Below, piece after piece: positions 24,733-33,416 of a stretch of 47,479 nucleotides of DNA. Location of the stretch: contig NZ_JAYKTS010000030.1 in assembly GCF_037024155.1 (NCBI RefSeq), positions 1 to 47,479 on the forward strand. The letters run 5' to 3'. The notes beneath the pieces were generated by a model. It did not search any database. It saw only the letters and a program-made list of their open reading frames with translations, and was not told the DNA's origin. This DNA comes from Bacillus sp. 2205SS5-2 (lineage in GTDB: Bacteria > Bacillota > Bacilli > Bacillales > Bacillaceae_K). Position 1 is the first letter of the stretch. Every line of letters begins with the position of its first letter. Position numbers and translations under genes: made by a program.

Positions 24733-25419
24733 ATGATAGGTTGTTTATTAATTCATGGGTTCACAGGTAGTCCTTTTGAAGTAGAGCCTTTAACCACTTT
24801 TTTAAGGGAAAACACACCATGGAAAATAGAAGATATTACTTTACCTGGTCATGGAGAGGTACTAGAGCTGAATGGAATTAAAGCAGGAGAATGGTTAACG
24901 TGTGCAGAAACAGCGGTACAGACCTTGTTAGAAGAGTGTGACGAAATCTATGTAATCGGTTTTTCAATGGGAGGATTAATTGCCAGTTATTTGGCTGTCC
25001 ATTACCCCGTTCAAAAGCTGGTCCTCTTAAGTGCTGCCGCTTATTATTTAAATCCCAAGCAACTTCTTTTAGACATGAAAGAAATGATTCAAGATGGTTT
25101 AGCTGGAAATCTAAAAACCAACGAATTATTTCAGCGCTATAAGAAGAAAATAAAACACACACCTCTTACCGCAACAATCGAGTTCAGAAAAATGGTATTG
25201 AAGGTACGTCCTTTGTTGGAGAAAGTTAGTATTCCAACCTTTATTGCTCAGGGAGAGATAGATGGAGTTGTTCCACCTAAAAGTGCAAATTATTTATATG
25301 GGAAAATTAGTTCTAACCGAAAAGAGCTCTTTTTTTCCCCCGTTGCGAAGCATTTGATCTGCCATAGTGAAGATGGAGAAGAGTTATTCCAACGAATTCT
25401 CGTTTTTTTAGAGGAATAG
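24733..25419 (+). CDS. Alpha/beta hydrolase, carboxylesterase type
   Basis: A 228-residue cytoplasmic hydrolase resembling Est30-type Bacillus carboxylesterases and monoacylglycerol lipases. LLIHGFTGSPFEV gives the oxyanion His-Gly, GFSMGGLIAS the nucleophilic Ser (near residue 91), AQGEIDGVVPP the acidic residue and AKHLICHSEDG the catalytic His near the C-terminus. ATG 24733 with AGGTGATAAAG just upstream is preferred over GTG 24724. The 267 bp to cshA hold no convincing gene, only a short GC-rich hairpin near 25593-25612. Confidence 0.88.
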   Translation: MIGCLLIHGFTGSPFEVEPLTTFLRENTPWKIEDITLPGHGEVLELNGIKAGEWLTCAETAVQTLLEECDEIYVIGFSMGGLIASYLAVHYPVQKLVLLSAAAYYLNPKQLLLDMKEMIQDGLAGNLKTNELFQRYKKKIKHTPLTATIEFRKMVLKVRPLLEKVSIPTFIAQGEIDGVVPPKSANYLYGKISSNRKELFFSPVAKHLICHSEDGEELFQRILVFLEE

Positions 25420-25686
25420 TTGGTAAATTACCCTTGTGATTGATATTCAACTTCATTAGTGGTAAGATTAATTTAACATCGTTCGCATTTTTTAGAGCAG
25501 ACTCTTCTTCGGAAGAGTATATTTTTTTGTGGATAACTAAAAATCCCAACATGCCATATAAGGAAAACACGGATTTCCAATGTGTGATTATTGGCTCGGC
25601 TGCGCCGGGTTCTCCCTATTTTCAAAAATGTAAACTATGTCGACTAACATATAGATATGAATGTTTTATAAAAGGAGAATGAAAAA

Positions 25687-27168
25687 TTGACGAAGTTTTC
25701 AGATTTACAATTAAGCCCACTAACACTAAAGTCCGTTGAAAGAATGGGTTTTGAAGAAGCAACCCCTATCCAGGCAGGAACAATTCCATTAAGTTTAGAA
25801 GGCAGAGATATCATTGGTCAAGCGCAAACAGGAACGGGAAAAACAGCTGCATTTGGTATTCCAATGGTAGAAAAAATCAGTGAAGAAAGCCAAAGTATCC
25901 AAGGTCTTATCATTGCACCAACGCGTGAATTAGCTATCCAAGTATCGGAAGAGCTATACAAAATTGGTCAAGATAAACGTATTCGCGTTTTAGCTGTATA
26001 CGGAGGTCAAGATATTCAACGACAAATTCGTTCCATGAAAAAGCGTCCACATATTATTGTTGGTACGCCAGGACGTTTATTGGATCATATTAACCGCCGC
26101 ACACTTCGCTTAGATTCTGTTCACTCATTAGTATTAGATGAGGCAGATGAGATGCTAAACATGGGGTTCATCGAGGATATTGAATCGATCCTTAAAAACG
26201 TTCCTAAAGAGCGTCAAACACTATTGTTCTCAGCTACCATGCCAGGACCAATTCGCAAAATTGCTGAGAATTTCATGAACAATCCTGAAACAGTAAAAGT
26301 GAAGTCAAAAGAAATGACTGTTGAAAATATCGAGCAATATTTTGTTAAAACGCAAGAAAGAGAAAAGTTTGAAACACTTTCTCGTTTGATTGACGTACAA
26401 TCACCAGATCTTGCAATTGTATTTGGTCGTACGAAGCGTCGTGTTGATGAAGTATCAAAAGCTTTATCTATGCGTGGTTATTCGGCTGAGGGAATTCATG
26501 GCGACTTAAGTCAAGCGAAACGTATGTCCGTTCTTCGTCAATTTAAAGAAGGACGCGTTGATGTACTTGTAGCAACTGACGTGGCAGCACGTGGTCTTGA
26601 TATTTCTGGCGTAACTCATGTGTATAACTATGACATTCCGCAAGACCCTGAGAGCTATGTTCACCGTATTGGTCGTACAGGTCGTGCAGGTAAAGAAGGA
26701 ATGGCAATGACATTTGTTACACCTCGTGAAATGGGTTATTTACGTATTGTTGAACAAACAACGAAAAAACGTATGATGCCGTTAAAGCCACCAACCCTAA
26801 ACGAAGCAATGGAAGGGCAACAACGTTTAGCTCTTGAAACAATTGCCGAAAGTATTAAAAGCACAGACGTTCAAGAGTATGCCGCTTTAACGAAAGAGCT
26901 TTTCCAAGAATACACACCAGAGCAAATTGGTGCTGTGTTGTTGAAAATGTTAACAAAAGAACCAGATACAACACCTATACAAATTTCTGAGGAGCGCCCT
27001 CTACCATCTAGACGTGATGGTCGTGGTGGAGATAAACGTTCTGGAAACAGAAAAGGAAAAGGTGGAAATAGTGGTGGTGGTGCTCGTCGTGGTCGCCCAT
27101 CTAACACTCGTGACCGCGATAGAGATCGTGATCGCAACCGTGATAAAGATCGTCGTCGCAAAGACTAA
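25687..27168 (+). CDS. cshA: DEAD-box RNA helicase CshA
   Basis: ATP-dependent RNA helicase acting in RNA decay and ribosome assembly, especially in the cold. The 493-residue protein has the Q motif region GFEEATPIQ, Walker [15 protein letters not shown], the DEAD box [11 protein letters not shown], and C-terminal ARGLDISGV and HRIGRTGR. From about residue 438 a low-complexity tail rich in Arg, Gly and Asp follows, with alternating RD repeats at the end, suited to RNA binding. The TTG start follows AAAAGGAGAATG. A strong terminator lies 8 bp past the stop. Confidence 0.97.
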   Translation: MTKFSDLQLSPLTLKSVERMGFEEATPIQAGTIPLSLEGRDIIGQAQTGTGKTAAFGIPMVEKISEESQSIQGLIIAPTRELAIQVSEELYKIGQDKRIRVLAVYGGQDIQRQIRSMKKRPHIIVGTPGRLLDHINRRTLRLDSVHSLVLDEADEMLNMGFIEDIESILKNVPKERQTLLFSATMPGPIRKIAENFMNNPETVKVKSKEMTVENIEQYFVKTQEREKFETLSRLIDVQSPDLAIVFGRTKRRVDEVSKALSMRGYSAEGIHGDLSQAKRMSVLRQFKEGRVDVLVATDVAARGLDISGVTHVYNYDIPQDPESYVHRIGRTGRAGKEGMAMTFVTPREMGYLRIVEQTTKKRMMPLKPPTLNEAMEGQQRLALETIAESIKSTDVQEYAALTKELFQEYTPEQIGAVLLKMLTKEPDTTPIQISEERPLPSRRDGRGGDKRSGNRKGKGGNSGGGARRGRPSNTRDRDRDRDRNRDKDRRRKD

Positions 27169-27175
27169 ATACCGA

Positions 27176-27207
27176 AAGCTGCTGACTTATGTCGGCAGCT
27201 TTTTTTA
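27176..27207 (+). terminator. Terminator of cshA
   Basis: AAGCTGCTGAC-TTAT-GTCGGCAGCTT, an 11-bp stem with one mismatch, followed by seven T. Confidence 0.92.
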
Positions 27208-27343
27208 AACTGGTTTTATGTTATTTAGAATGAACAATGTCTTTTTACTAGAGAAATGAACAAGATGGAAGAAAAACAGTAGATACTTAGTGATTGTCTA
27301 GAAAAAATTGCTTTTATCACCAAGTCTGAAAGGTTTTATTAAA

Positions 27344-27755
27344 TGCTCTTTTCTTATATATTGTGGCTATTTCATCTAATTTTTGATGGAAACCCCTATT
27401 TCACTGTTGATTTCTATCAAAAACAGACGGATCTAGCTGCAGTGGCTTGCGGCTCGGGGTCAAATGAATAACCCTCCAGCGATGCAGGCATCACCTCCAA
27501 GTTCTTCATTTGCCTGACGCCGCAGGGCGAGCCACTTCCGCTTTTCTTGATCTAGCTGCAGTGGCTTGCGGCTCGGGGTCAAATGAATAACTCTCCTGTG
27601 ATGCAGGCATCACCTCCGAGTTCTTCATTTGCCTGACGCCGCAGGGCAGCCACTTCCGCTTTTCGTGATCTAGCTACAGTGGCTAGGGACTCGGGGCAAA
27701 GTTATATCATAGAAAATAAACTGATCCAAAAAGACACAATTTTGCGAAAACAACC
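27344..27755 (-). mobile_element. MITE copy G, split by a tandem palindromic repeat
   Basis: The left part (27344-27429) matches the reverse-oriented MITE from GCTCTTTTCTTATATATTG to CAAAAACAGACG; the right part resumes at CAAAGTTATATCAT (27697) and ends TTTGCGAAAACAACC. The short native stretch between (about AAATGATGCCCGAAA) is replaced by 2.3 units of the second repeat family. Flanking octamers TTATTAAA and TAATAAAA match 6 of 8. The remaining gap to uvsE (27756-28046) shows no gene. Confidence 0.75.
27430..27697 (+). repeat. Tandem palindromic repeat, about 119-bp period, 2.3 units
   Basis: Units start at 27430, 27549 and 27667, each GATCTAGCT(G/A)CAGTGGCT; the first two end in GCCACTTCCGCTTTTC. 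Each full unit folds as a long imperfect hairpin (AGTGGCT...GCGGC...TCAAATGAA with TTCATTTG...GCCGC...AGCCACTT). It lies inside MITE copy G. Confidence 0.8.
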
Positions 27756-28046
27756 TAATAAAAATTAGGGTGGAGACTTTGCACTAAAGCCCTTTGGAAG
27801 TGTAAAAATGTAGTTTCTAGATTTTACCCGTTCAAAAAGGGGTGTTCTTTTATGGATATCCAGTGATTTTTCTGTAGAGTCTTCAAATAATTGGGTTCTG
27901 AAAGAGTGCTACTGATTGCCATGAAACTAGAAGGATATATTGTTCACTCTCCCTCGTACCCAGCGGAAAATGGGCATCTTGCTCTATTACTTGTCCTAAT
28001 GATGAACGGTTTTTCGCTGGGCATACTACGAAAAAGGGGGAATTTG

Positions 28047-29006
28047 ATGACGGTTATTCGTTTAGGGTATGTGGCAATGAGTGTTCATTTGCAGAACGCC
28101 TCACCTTCACAAACTATGACGTATAAGCAATTTTCCGGGTTAAAGGATCGGGAAGCAGCCATCGAAAAGTTGGAGCGAATTGCGACCTCAAATCTGAGAA
28201 ATTGTTTACGTCTATTAAAGCACTGTGTCGCAAACGAAATAGAATTTTTTCGATTTAGTTCCAAGTTGATTCCATTAGCTAATCATCCAGAATTAGAAGA
28301 GTGGAAATATATGAGGAATTTAAAAGAGCCATTAGACGAGATCGCGCAATTTTTAAGTGAAAATCCTATGAGAGTGGATTTTCATCCGGATCACTTTGTG
28401 CTATTGAATTCTGAAAAGGTCGATATTTTAAAAAACAGTCTACGCCAGTTAAAATTACATGAACAACTATTGAAAAGAATGAAAATTGATCCAATCCATC
28501 GATGTGTGCTTCATGTGGGAGGAGCTTATGATGATAAAGAAAAAGCGCTAGAACAATTCATTGCGAATTGGGGATTCGTTCCACCAGCTATCCAACAGAT
28601 GATTATTCTTGAAAATGACGATACCGTTTTTTCAATGACAGATGCCTTATATTTGTGTGAAAAATTAGGAATTCCTCATGTGTTCGATTATCATCATCAC
28701 CTTGCTTATCACGATGAACCGTGGGAACCACATTGGGAACGGGTTGTGGCTTCGTGGGATCATTCACCTTTGCCACTTAAAATGCATATTTCCTCCCCGC
28801 GATCTGACAAAGAGTTCCGCGCGCATGCAGATTATATTGATGTCGACATGTTTTTAACGTTTTTGAAACAAGTAGCAGGATCGGTAGATCAAGTGGACTG
28901 TATGATCGAGGCAAAGAAAAAAGATGACGCATTATTTCGTTTAGTTAAAGAGTTAAAGGAAAAGAACTTGTTCACATGGTTGAGTGATTCTTCCTTTACT
29001 GTATAA
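28047..29006 (+). CDS. uvsE: UV damage endonuclease UvsE/UVDE
   Basis: Endonuclease nicking DNA 5' to UV photoproducts, a repair route parallel to nucleotide excision. The 319-residue TIM-barrel protein has IRLGYVAMS at the N-terminus, a FRFSSKLIPLA motif, metal ligands in RVDFHPDHF, LHVGGAYDDK, ILENDD and FDYHHHLAY, and HISSPR near the end. ATG 28047 follows AAAAAGGGGG; the frame is open further upstream but that part looks non-conserved. No LexA-type GAAC-N4-GTTC box was found. In B. subtilis the homologue lies elsewhere, so this is a local insertion in the ydb order. Confidence 0.93.
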   Translation: MTVIRLGYVAMSVHLQNASPSQTMTYKQFSGLKDREAAIEKLERIATSNLRNCLRLLKHCVANEIEFFRFSSKLIPLANHPELEEWKYMRNLKEPLDEIAQFLSENPMRVDFHPDHFVLLNSEKVDILKNSLRQLKLHEQLLKRMKIDPIHRCVLHVGGAYDDKEKALEQFIANWGFVPPAIQQMIILENDDTVFSMTDALYLCEKLGIPHVFDYHHHLAYHDEPWEPHWERVVASWDHSPLPLKMHISSPRSDKEFRAHADYIDVDMFLTFLKQVAGSVDQVDCMIEAKKKDDALFRLVKELKEKNLFTWLSDSSFTV

Positions 29007-29067
29007 GATTTATGTTTAATATGAGGGATGAAAAGTTTTTCAAAATGTGGGCAGAGAGATTAAAGTA

Positions 29068-29239
29068 GGTTGTTTTCGCAAAGATTGTGGCTTGTCGGAT
29101 CAGTTTATTATCTATGATATAACTTTGCCCCGAGTCCCTAGCCATTTTAGATCCGTCCGTTTTTGATAGAAATCAACAGTGAAATGGAGTATTTAGTCAA
29201 AAATCAGATAAAATAGCCACAATGTATACGAAAAGAGCC
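29068..29239 (+). mobile_element. MITE copy H with a 26-bp graft of the second repeat family
   Basis: GGTTGTTTTCGCAAAG to TACGAAAAGAGCC, 172 bp. At 29128-29153 the native middle is replaced by CCCCGAGTCCC...TTTAGATC, the reverse complement of a shortened unit of the repeat family found in copy G, with the same junctions. Flanking octamers TTAAAGTA and TTATAATA match 6 of 8. It fills most of the gap between uvsE and ydbS. Confidence 0.8.
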
Positions 29240-29313
29240 TTATAATAAGAGGGAAACCAATACAGATTCAGTACGTATAAAAGAGAGAAGATTGAGATAA
29301 AGGGGGAAAGGGA

Positions 29314-29796
29314 ATGGGATTTAAAGAACCAAACAAAAGGATATCGGAGAAAGCATTGCCAGTGTGGAGGCTCTATGGTTTTTTTCATTCTTTAGTGGTT
29401 ATCATTTTAGCAATTGCTGCGACGGTATTGACGATTGTATTTAACTGGCCGGTGTGGATTATCGCAATTGCTATATTGTTTTCGTTAATTTATTCGATTG
29501 TGTTTATTTATGTTATCCCGGGTATTCGCTGGAAACGCTGGCGGTATGAAGTGCGAGAACAGGAAATTGAGCTTCAACATGGAGTGTTTATTGTGAAGAG
29601 GACTCTTATCCCAATGGTTAGAGTACAACATGTGGACACAGCTCAAGGTCCATTATTAAAGAAATACAATCTAGCAACGATTACGATTTCAACAGCCGCT
29701 ACACCACATGAAATTCCGGCATTAGATGTCTTTGAGGCGGATCAATTACGTCATTCAATTTCCGCGTTAGCAAGGGTGGCGGAAGATGATGTCTAA
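29314..29796 (+). CDS. ydbS: Membrane protein with bacterial PH domain, YdbS
   Basis: A 160-residue membrane protein with two hydrophobic helices (about residues 25-70) followed by a bPH2 domain: YEVREQEIELQHGVFIVKRTLIPMVRVQHVDTAQGPL, then TITISTAATPHEIPALDV. Its function is not well defined; with YdbT it forms a conserved pair in Bacilli. It overlaps ydbT by 11 bases. The ATG follows AAAGGGGGAAAGGG. In B. subtilis overexpression of ydbST is linked to resistance to the bacteriocin amylocyclicin, so a role at the envelope is plausible. Confidence 0.9.
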   Translation: MGFKEPNKRISEKALPVWRLYGFFHSLVVIILAIAATVLTIVFNWPVWIIAIAILFSLIYSIVFIYVIPGIRWKRWRYEVREQEIELQHGVFIVKRTLIPMVRVQHVDTAQGPLLKKYNLATITISTAATPHEIPALDVFEADQLRHSISALARVAEDDV

Positions 29797-31279
29797 TCCA
29801 AAAAGGCTTCATCCCATTGCAGCGGTGGAGAGTTTTATTAAACGATTAAAAGAGATGGTCCTGCCATTTGTATTTCTCTTCTTTATCAACGGGGATAAAA
29901 ATTCGATATGGGAGTACGTTCCTATCCTTATTATGGGAGTCATTTTAGTAATCTTTCTCGTGATGGGAATTTTGGGATGGGTTCGGTTTACGTATCGTTT
30001 AGAAGAAGGGGAGCTACGGATTGAAAACGGTATTTTTGTAAAAAAGAAGCGCTATATCCCGTTTGAACGAATTCAAAGCTTGAATTTTTCGGAAGGAATA
30101 CTCCAGCGACCTTTTGGGTTAGTGAAAGTCAAAGTCGAGACGGCTGGATCGTCAGGAACGGAAGCAGAAGCAGAACTATCGGCGATTCCGAAAGTAGAAG
30201 CAGAAAGACTTCAGCAAACGATTCGAGAGGCAAAAACAAAAAATAAACAAATGGTCTTCTCAGAAGGAGAAGCTTTACCTATTGGTGAAGAAGATGTTAA
30301 TGAAGTCGTACATCAAATGACTTCACGCGATTTACTTTTAATGGCACTAACGTCAGGAGGAGCAGGAGTACTCATTTCTGGGATTGCGGTAGTGTTATCA
30401 CAATTTACTGAGTATATTCCTTATCAAGCAATATTTGCGCAAGTAGAAGGAATCATTCGAAATGGCGTTCTTTTTGTCGTAGTATTAATCTTTTTGGTAT
30501 TACTTGTAGCTTGGCTTCTATCTATCCTGGGTGTTTTTCTTGTTTACGGGAAGTTTAAAGTAGAGAAATCAGCTGATGAAATTATCATCACGAGAGGCAT
30601 CATTGAGAAAAAGCGCTTAAGCATTCCTTTAAATCGAATTCAAGGGATACGTGTGAGTGAAAATCCTTTGCGACAATGGTTTGGGTTTGCAGCCGTCCAT
30701 TTGGATAGTGCGGGGGGATCGGTCTTTGATAAGGAAAGTCTGAATATTAAACTGTTTCCATTTATCAAAAAGAATAAGATTGGATCTCTCCTTCAGGTGT
30801 TACTTCCAGAATATAACGTTGCTGTTTCATTTCAGCGAGCACCAAAAAAATCGATACGTAGGTATATGATGAGAGAGTCTTGGATGTTTGTGATTCCGAC
30901 GCTCTTATTGTCCATTATCTTTTTTCCGTTAGGTACTCTTTCTTTGCTGGTTTTTGTTTTCAGTGCTTTTTGGGGCTATTTAAAATACAGATCGGCAGGG
31001 TGGAATATAATTGGAAATCAGTTAAGCTTACAATATCGAGTGGTCTCTAAACACACGATGCTTGTTCTAAAAAAACGGATTCAAAGTTTTGAGAGAAAGC
31101 AATCTTGGTTGCAAAAGCGGAAGGAACTGAATTCCTTTTCAGTTGTAACTACCTCAGGAGCGGGTCCGAAAGTAGGAACGGTGTATTATATGAATGAACA
31201 AGACGGTGAAAAAGTGAGAGTGTGGTATAGTCCTGAAGAGAGAGTGATGAATTCAGATAGTAAATCCGTATATTCCTAA
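29786..31279 (+). CDS. ydbT: Membrane protein with three bacterial PH domains, YdbT
   Basis: A 497-residue polytopic protein with repeated bPH2 modules, each introduced by a pair of hydrophobic helices: first GELRIENGIFVKKKRYIPFERIQSLNFSEG (residues 72-101), second ITRGIIEKKRLSIPLNRIQGIRVSEN (about 270-295), third NQLSLQYRVVSKHTMLVLKKRIQSFE (about 410-435). This matches YdbT, partner of YdbS. Start ATG 29786 or 29789, within the end of ydbS, so translation is coupled. The gene ends before a bidirectional terminator at 31327-31360. Confidence 0.9.
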   Translation: MMSNPKRLHPIAAVESFIKRLKEMVLPFVFLFFINGDKNSIWEYVPILIMGVILVIFLVMGILGWVRFTYRLEEGELRIENGIFVKKKRYIPFERIQSLNFSEGILQRPFGLVKVKVETAGSSGTEAEAELSAIPKVEAERLQQTIREAKTKNKQMVFSEGEALPIGEEDVNEVVHQMTSRDLLLMALTSGGAGVLISGIAVVLSQFTEYIPYQAIFAQVEGIIRNGVLFVVVLIFLVLLVAWLLSILGVFLVYGKFKVEKSADEIIITRGIIEKKRLSIPLNRIQGIRVSENPLRQWFGFAAVHLDSAGGSVFDKESLNIKLFPFIKKNKIGSLLQVLLPEYNVAVSFQRAPKKSIRRYMMRESWMFVIPTLLLSIIFFPLGTLSLLVFVFSAFWGYLKYRSAGWNIIGNQLSLQYRVVSKHTMLVLKKRIQSFERKQSWLQKRKELNSFSVVTTSGAGPKVGTVYYMNEQDGEKVRVWYSPEERVMNSDSKSVYS

Positions 31280-31326
31280 AGGTTTGCCTACTCGGAACTC
31301 GGTCTACACGCACCACCTTCCATAAG

Positions 31327-31360
31327 AAAAAGCCTCGCTGTCTTCAGCGAGGCTTTTTCT
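31327..31360. terminator. Bidirectional terminator between ydbT and the rhomboid gene
   Basis: AAAAAGCCTCGCTG-TCTT-CAGCGAGGCTTTTT, a perfect 14-bp stem whose A/T ends give a U-tract in both directions. MITE copy I begins 5 bp after it. Confidence 0.93.
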
Positions 31361-31364
31361 TAAA

Positions 31365-31484
31365 GGCTATCTTCGCAAAGTTTATTGCTTTTCGAACTAG
31401 GTTATCACTTGTGATGTAGCTTTGTTTCGGGTCATTTTTTCTTCTGGTCTTGAAAGGTATTGACAGGAAAGTGGGAGGTTCAAT
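31365..31484 (+). mobile_element. Partial MITE copy I
   Basis: GGCTATCTTCGCAAAG then matches the family through TTTGTTTCGGGTCAT and a diverged middle to about AGGTTCAAT. The right end is missing; a unit of the TCTAGCTCCAG repeat family begins about 20 bp further on. Confidence 0.6.
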
Positions 31485-31505
31485 GTGGAATGTTGGTAGT
31501 TCGAT

Positions 31506-31667
31506 GTGTCTAGCTCCAAGCGCCATCGGCTCGGGGTCATAAGTCAATCCGTCCAAAAGGTCAAAGAGCAACCTTTCAGCCGGCTCGACTTATGCCGGTC
31601 GCCGATAATCGGGCGCCTTGCGCATTTCGATGTGTCTAGCTCCAGGCGCCATCCACGTCTTGTGCTT
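31506..31667 (+). repeat. TCTAGCTCCAG palindromic repeat, one full and one partial unit
   Basis: Two copies of TGTCTAGCTCCA(A/G)GCGCCATC start at 31507 and 31633 (126 bp apart). The first unit folds on itself (GGCTCGGGGTCATAAG... with ...CGACTTATGCCGG, and GCGCC... with ...GGGCGCC). The second runs to the stop codon of the rhomboid gene, so it may have altered that gene's last codons. Confidence 0.7.
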
Positions 31668-31669
31668 GT

Positions 31670-32269
31670 TTACGAATTGGACCGTATTCGGGAAAATAAC
31701 AGATATCCAAGCCCGAACCCACCGAGCAGGCCAAATATATGAGAAATCAAGTTGATATTCGGTTGGAAGACAGATAAGATTAAGCCGATTAAGACAATAG
31801 GAACCACAACCTGCTTTAGTTCTTGAGTGACGGTGTTTTTTTGGATTAAGATAAAGGCTAAGTAAGCTCCGAATAGACCGAAAATACTACCGCTTGCTCC
31901 CACATGACTATAAGTAGGGGGTGCGAGTAACAGGGTGGCTAAGTTGCCTGTGATTCCCGAGATAACATATAGAACGCTGAATTTCCATTTACCGAAAAAC
32001 TCTTCAAGTGGTGGAGCAAAAATAATCAGTGCGATGGAATTGAATAATAAATGAGCAAAGCCAAAATGAATAAAGATTGGCGTAATCAGTCGCCACCATT
32101 CCCCTTGGAGGATGTATAAATTCACACCTGCGAATTGTTCGTACACCCAGAGATGGGGCAGAAAGGGAATTATGGTTAACAGAAAAATCACCAAGTGAAT
32201 AGAGACAATGAACGAAATGATTGGATAGGAACGAATATATTGAGAGAAGTTTTCAGAACGAACAAACAT
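31670..32269 (-). CDS. ydcA: Rhomboid-family intramembrane serine protease
   Basis: A 199-residue six-helix membrane protease. GEWWRLITPIFIHFGFAHLLFNS holds the conserved WR and HxxxN features, GASGSIFGLFGA the catalytic Ser (near residue 131) and ISHIFGLLGGFGLGYL the catalytic His (near 182). Corresponds to YdcA in the B. subtilis order. The ATG start follows TTGAGGTGATTG. The C-terminus is short (SRIRSNS) and abuts a palindromic repeat, which may have trimmed it. It diverges from acpS. Confidence 0.93.
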   Translation of the reverse strand: MFVRSENFSQYIRSYPIISFIVSIHLVIFLLTIIPFLPHLWVYEQFAGVNLYILQGEWWRLITPIFIHFGFAHLLFNSIALIIFAPPLEEFFGKWKFSVLYVISGITGNLATLLLAPPTYSHVGASGSIFGLFGAYLAFILIQKNTVTQELKQVVVPIVLIGLILSVFQPNINLISHIFGLLGGFGLGYLLFSRIRSNS

Positions 32270-32341
32270 ACAATCACCTCAACCTTTACTGGCAGTAGTT
32301 ATTGTATGTACCATACCACACATTTAGAAGGAGGAAAAACG

Positions 32342-32701
32342 ATGATTAAGGGGATAGGACTTGACGTTATTGAATTAAACCGGATAAAACAATTGTTGGA
32401 TAGACAAGGAAAATTTGTTCATAGAATATTAACTGAGTCGGAAGTGCGAGAGTTTACCTCTTTATCTGAACAGAGAAAAATTGAATACTTTGCTGGTAGG
32501 TTTGCGGTGAAGGAAGCTTATGCCAAAGCAAGAGGTACGGGTATTGGTGCAGAATTATCTTTTCAAGATATCGAAATAAATAAAGACCCGAATGGGAGGC
32601 CGTATTTGTCTCAGCCAACGACACTAGGTGAAAATGTGCAAATTTCGATAACTCATACGAAACAAAATGCTGCCGCTGTTGTGATCATCGAAACAATGTA
32701 G
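32342..32701 (+). CDS. acpS: Holo-[acyl-carrier-protein] synthase
   Basis: Transfers 4'-phosphopantetheine from CoA to acyl carrier protein. The 119-residue length is typical. Catalytic Asp in IKGIGLDVIELNRI (residue 8) and Glu in FAGRFAVKEAYAKA (near 57) are present, as is ISITHTKQNAAAVV near the C-terminus. The ATG follows AGAAGGAGGAAAAACG. It diverges from the rhomboid gene and precedes ydcC, as in B. subtilis, but about 700 bp of repeats separate it from ydcC here. Confidence 0.97.
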   Translation: MIKGIGLDVIELNRIKQLLDRQGKFVHRILTESEVREFTSLSEQRKIEYFAGRFAVKEAYAKARGTGIGAELSFQDIEINKDPNGRPYLSQPTTLGENVQISITHTKQNAAAVVIIETM

Positions 32702-32729
32702 TCTGCTCAATAAAAGGTTGTTTTTAAAA

Positions 32730-32890
32730 GGCTCTTTTCGTATACATTGTGGCTATTTCATCTGATTATTGATTAAACCGCCCATTTCACTGTTGATTCC
32801 CATCAAAAATAGACGAAAGGATGCCCGAAACAAAACGATATCACCATTTATAGACTGGTTCGAAAAGCAACAATCTTTGCGAAAACAACC
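32730..32890 (-). mobile_element. 161-bp MITE, copy J, reverse orientation
   Basis: GGCTCTTTTCGTATACATTG to CTTTGCGAAAACAACC, exactly 161 bp. Flanking octamers TTTTAAAA and TTTTGAAA match 7 of 8. A further end-like fragment GGTTGTTTTT lies directly upstream (32716-32725). Confidence 0.85.
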
Positions 32891-33018
32891 TTTTGAAATG
32901 AGTATCGCTTTTTGCAGCAATACATATTCTCGTAAATAGATCAGCTTCGGGGCATCTGTCTATCTACTTTTTGAACATAATCAATAAGAACAATGGATTT
33001 CATGGACAATTAACTTTA

Positions 33019-33092
33019 GGCTGTCTTCGCATGGATTGTTGCTTTTTGAATTCGTATGTCTAATACAAAGGCTCTTTTCGTATCCATTAAAG
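33019..33092. mobile_element. MITE end fragments K, facing each other
   Basis: A forward left end GGCTGTCTTCGCATGGATTG at 33019 and, 51 bp on, a reverse-oriented end GGCTCTTTTCGTATCCATT at 33070; the rest of both copies is gone. The gap 33093-33221 shows nothing else recognisable. Confidence 0.5.
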
Positions 33093-33221
33093 GAGAAATT
33101 ACGGATGGAAATAGCTGAAGCCGGCTGTTTTTCTTGCGGCAATAACCTATACGAATAGAGGCTAAAAATAAAAATAGTCTAAAAGCTCGAGAAGAAAAAA
33201 TAAGAACTTGTACGCCTCTCA

Positions 33222-33250
33222 TCATAAACCCCATGGTTGTCTCATATATT
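33222..33250 (+). promoter_or_regulatory. Candidate sigma-E promoter of ydcC
   Basis: TCATAAA, 14-bp spacer, CATATATT: close to the sporulation sigma-E pattern (ATA at -35, CATAnnnT at -10). B. subtilis ydcC is a sporulation gene of the mother cell. The leader to the start would be about 160 bases. Confidence 0.45.
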
Positions 33251-33416
33251 CATAGTGCAACAGGAGAGACAAGATTGGAGGATAAACAGATGTCGTTGAG
33301 CCTCAGACTCCTTCATTAAGAAGGGAACGTGTTGCCGAATAGGATCTCGTTCATCTCTTTATACTTCTGTCCTTTCCTCTCCTTTTTATGTAAATGACAA
33401 AAAAGGGGTTGGGAAT

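Noticed and set aside
25440-25682. 80-codon open frame before cshA with several Cys
   Set aside because: No ribosome site, and it lies in the cshA leader next to a GC-rich hairpin; the composition does not look like a conserved protein.
26871-27161. Open frame antisense to the cshA C-terminus, Arg/Pro-rich
   Set aside because: It mirrors the low-complexity RG/RD tail of CshA on the other strand.
27430-27697. CRISPR array
   Set aside because: The repeated unit is about 119 bp with long palindromic stems and only 2.3 copies; there are no short direct repeats with unique spacers and no cas genes.
27891-28046. In-frame upstream extension of uvsE
   Set aside because: The sequence is not like UvsE N-termini, and ATG 28047 has a strong ribosome site and gives the normal length.
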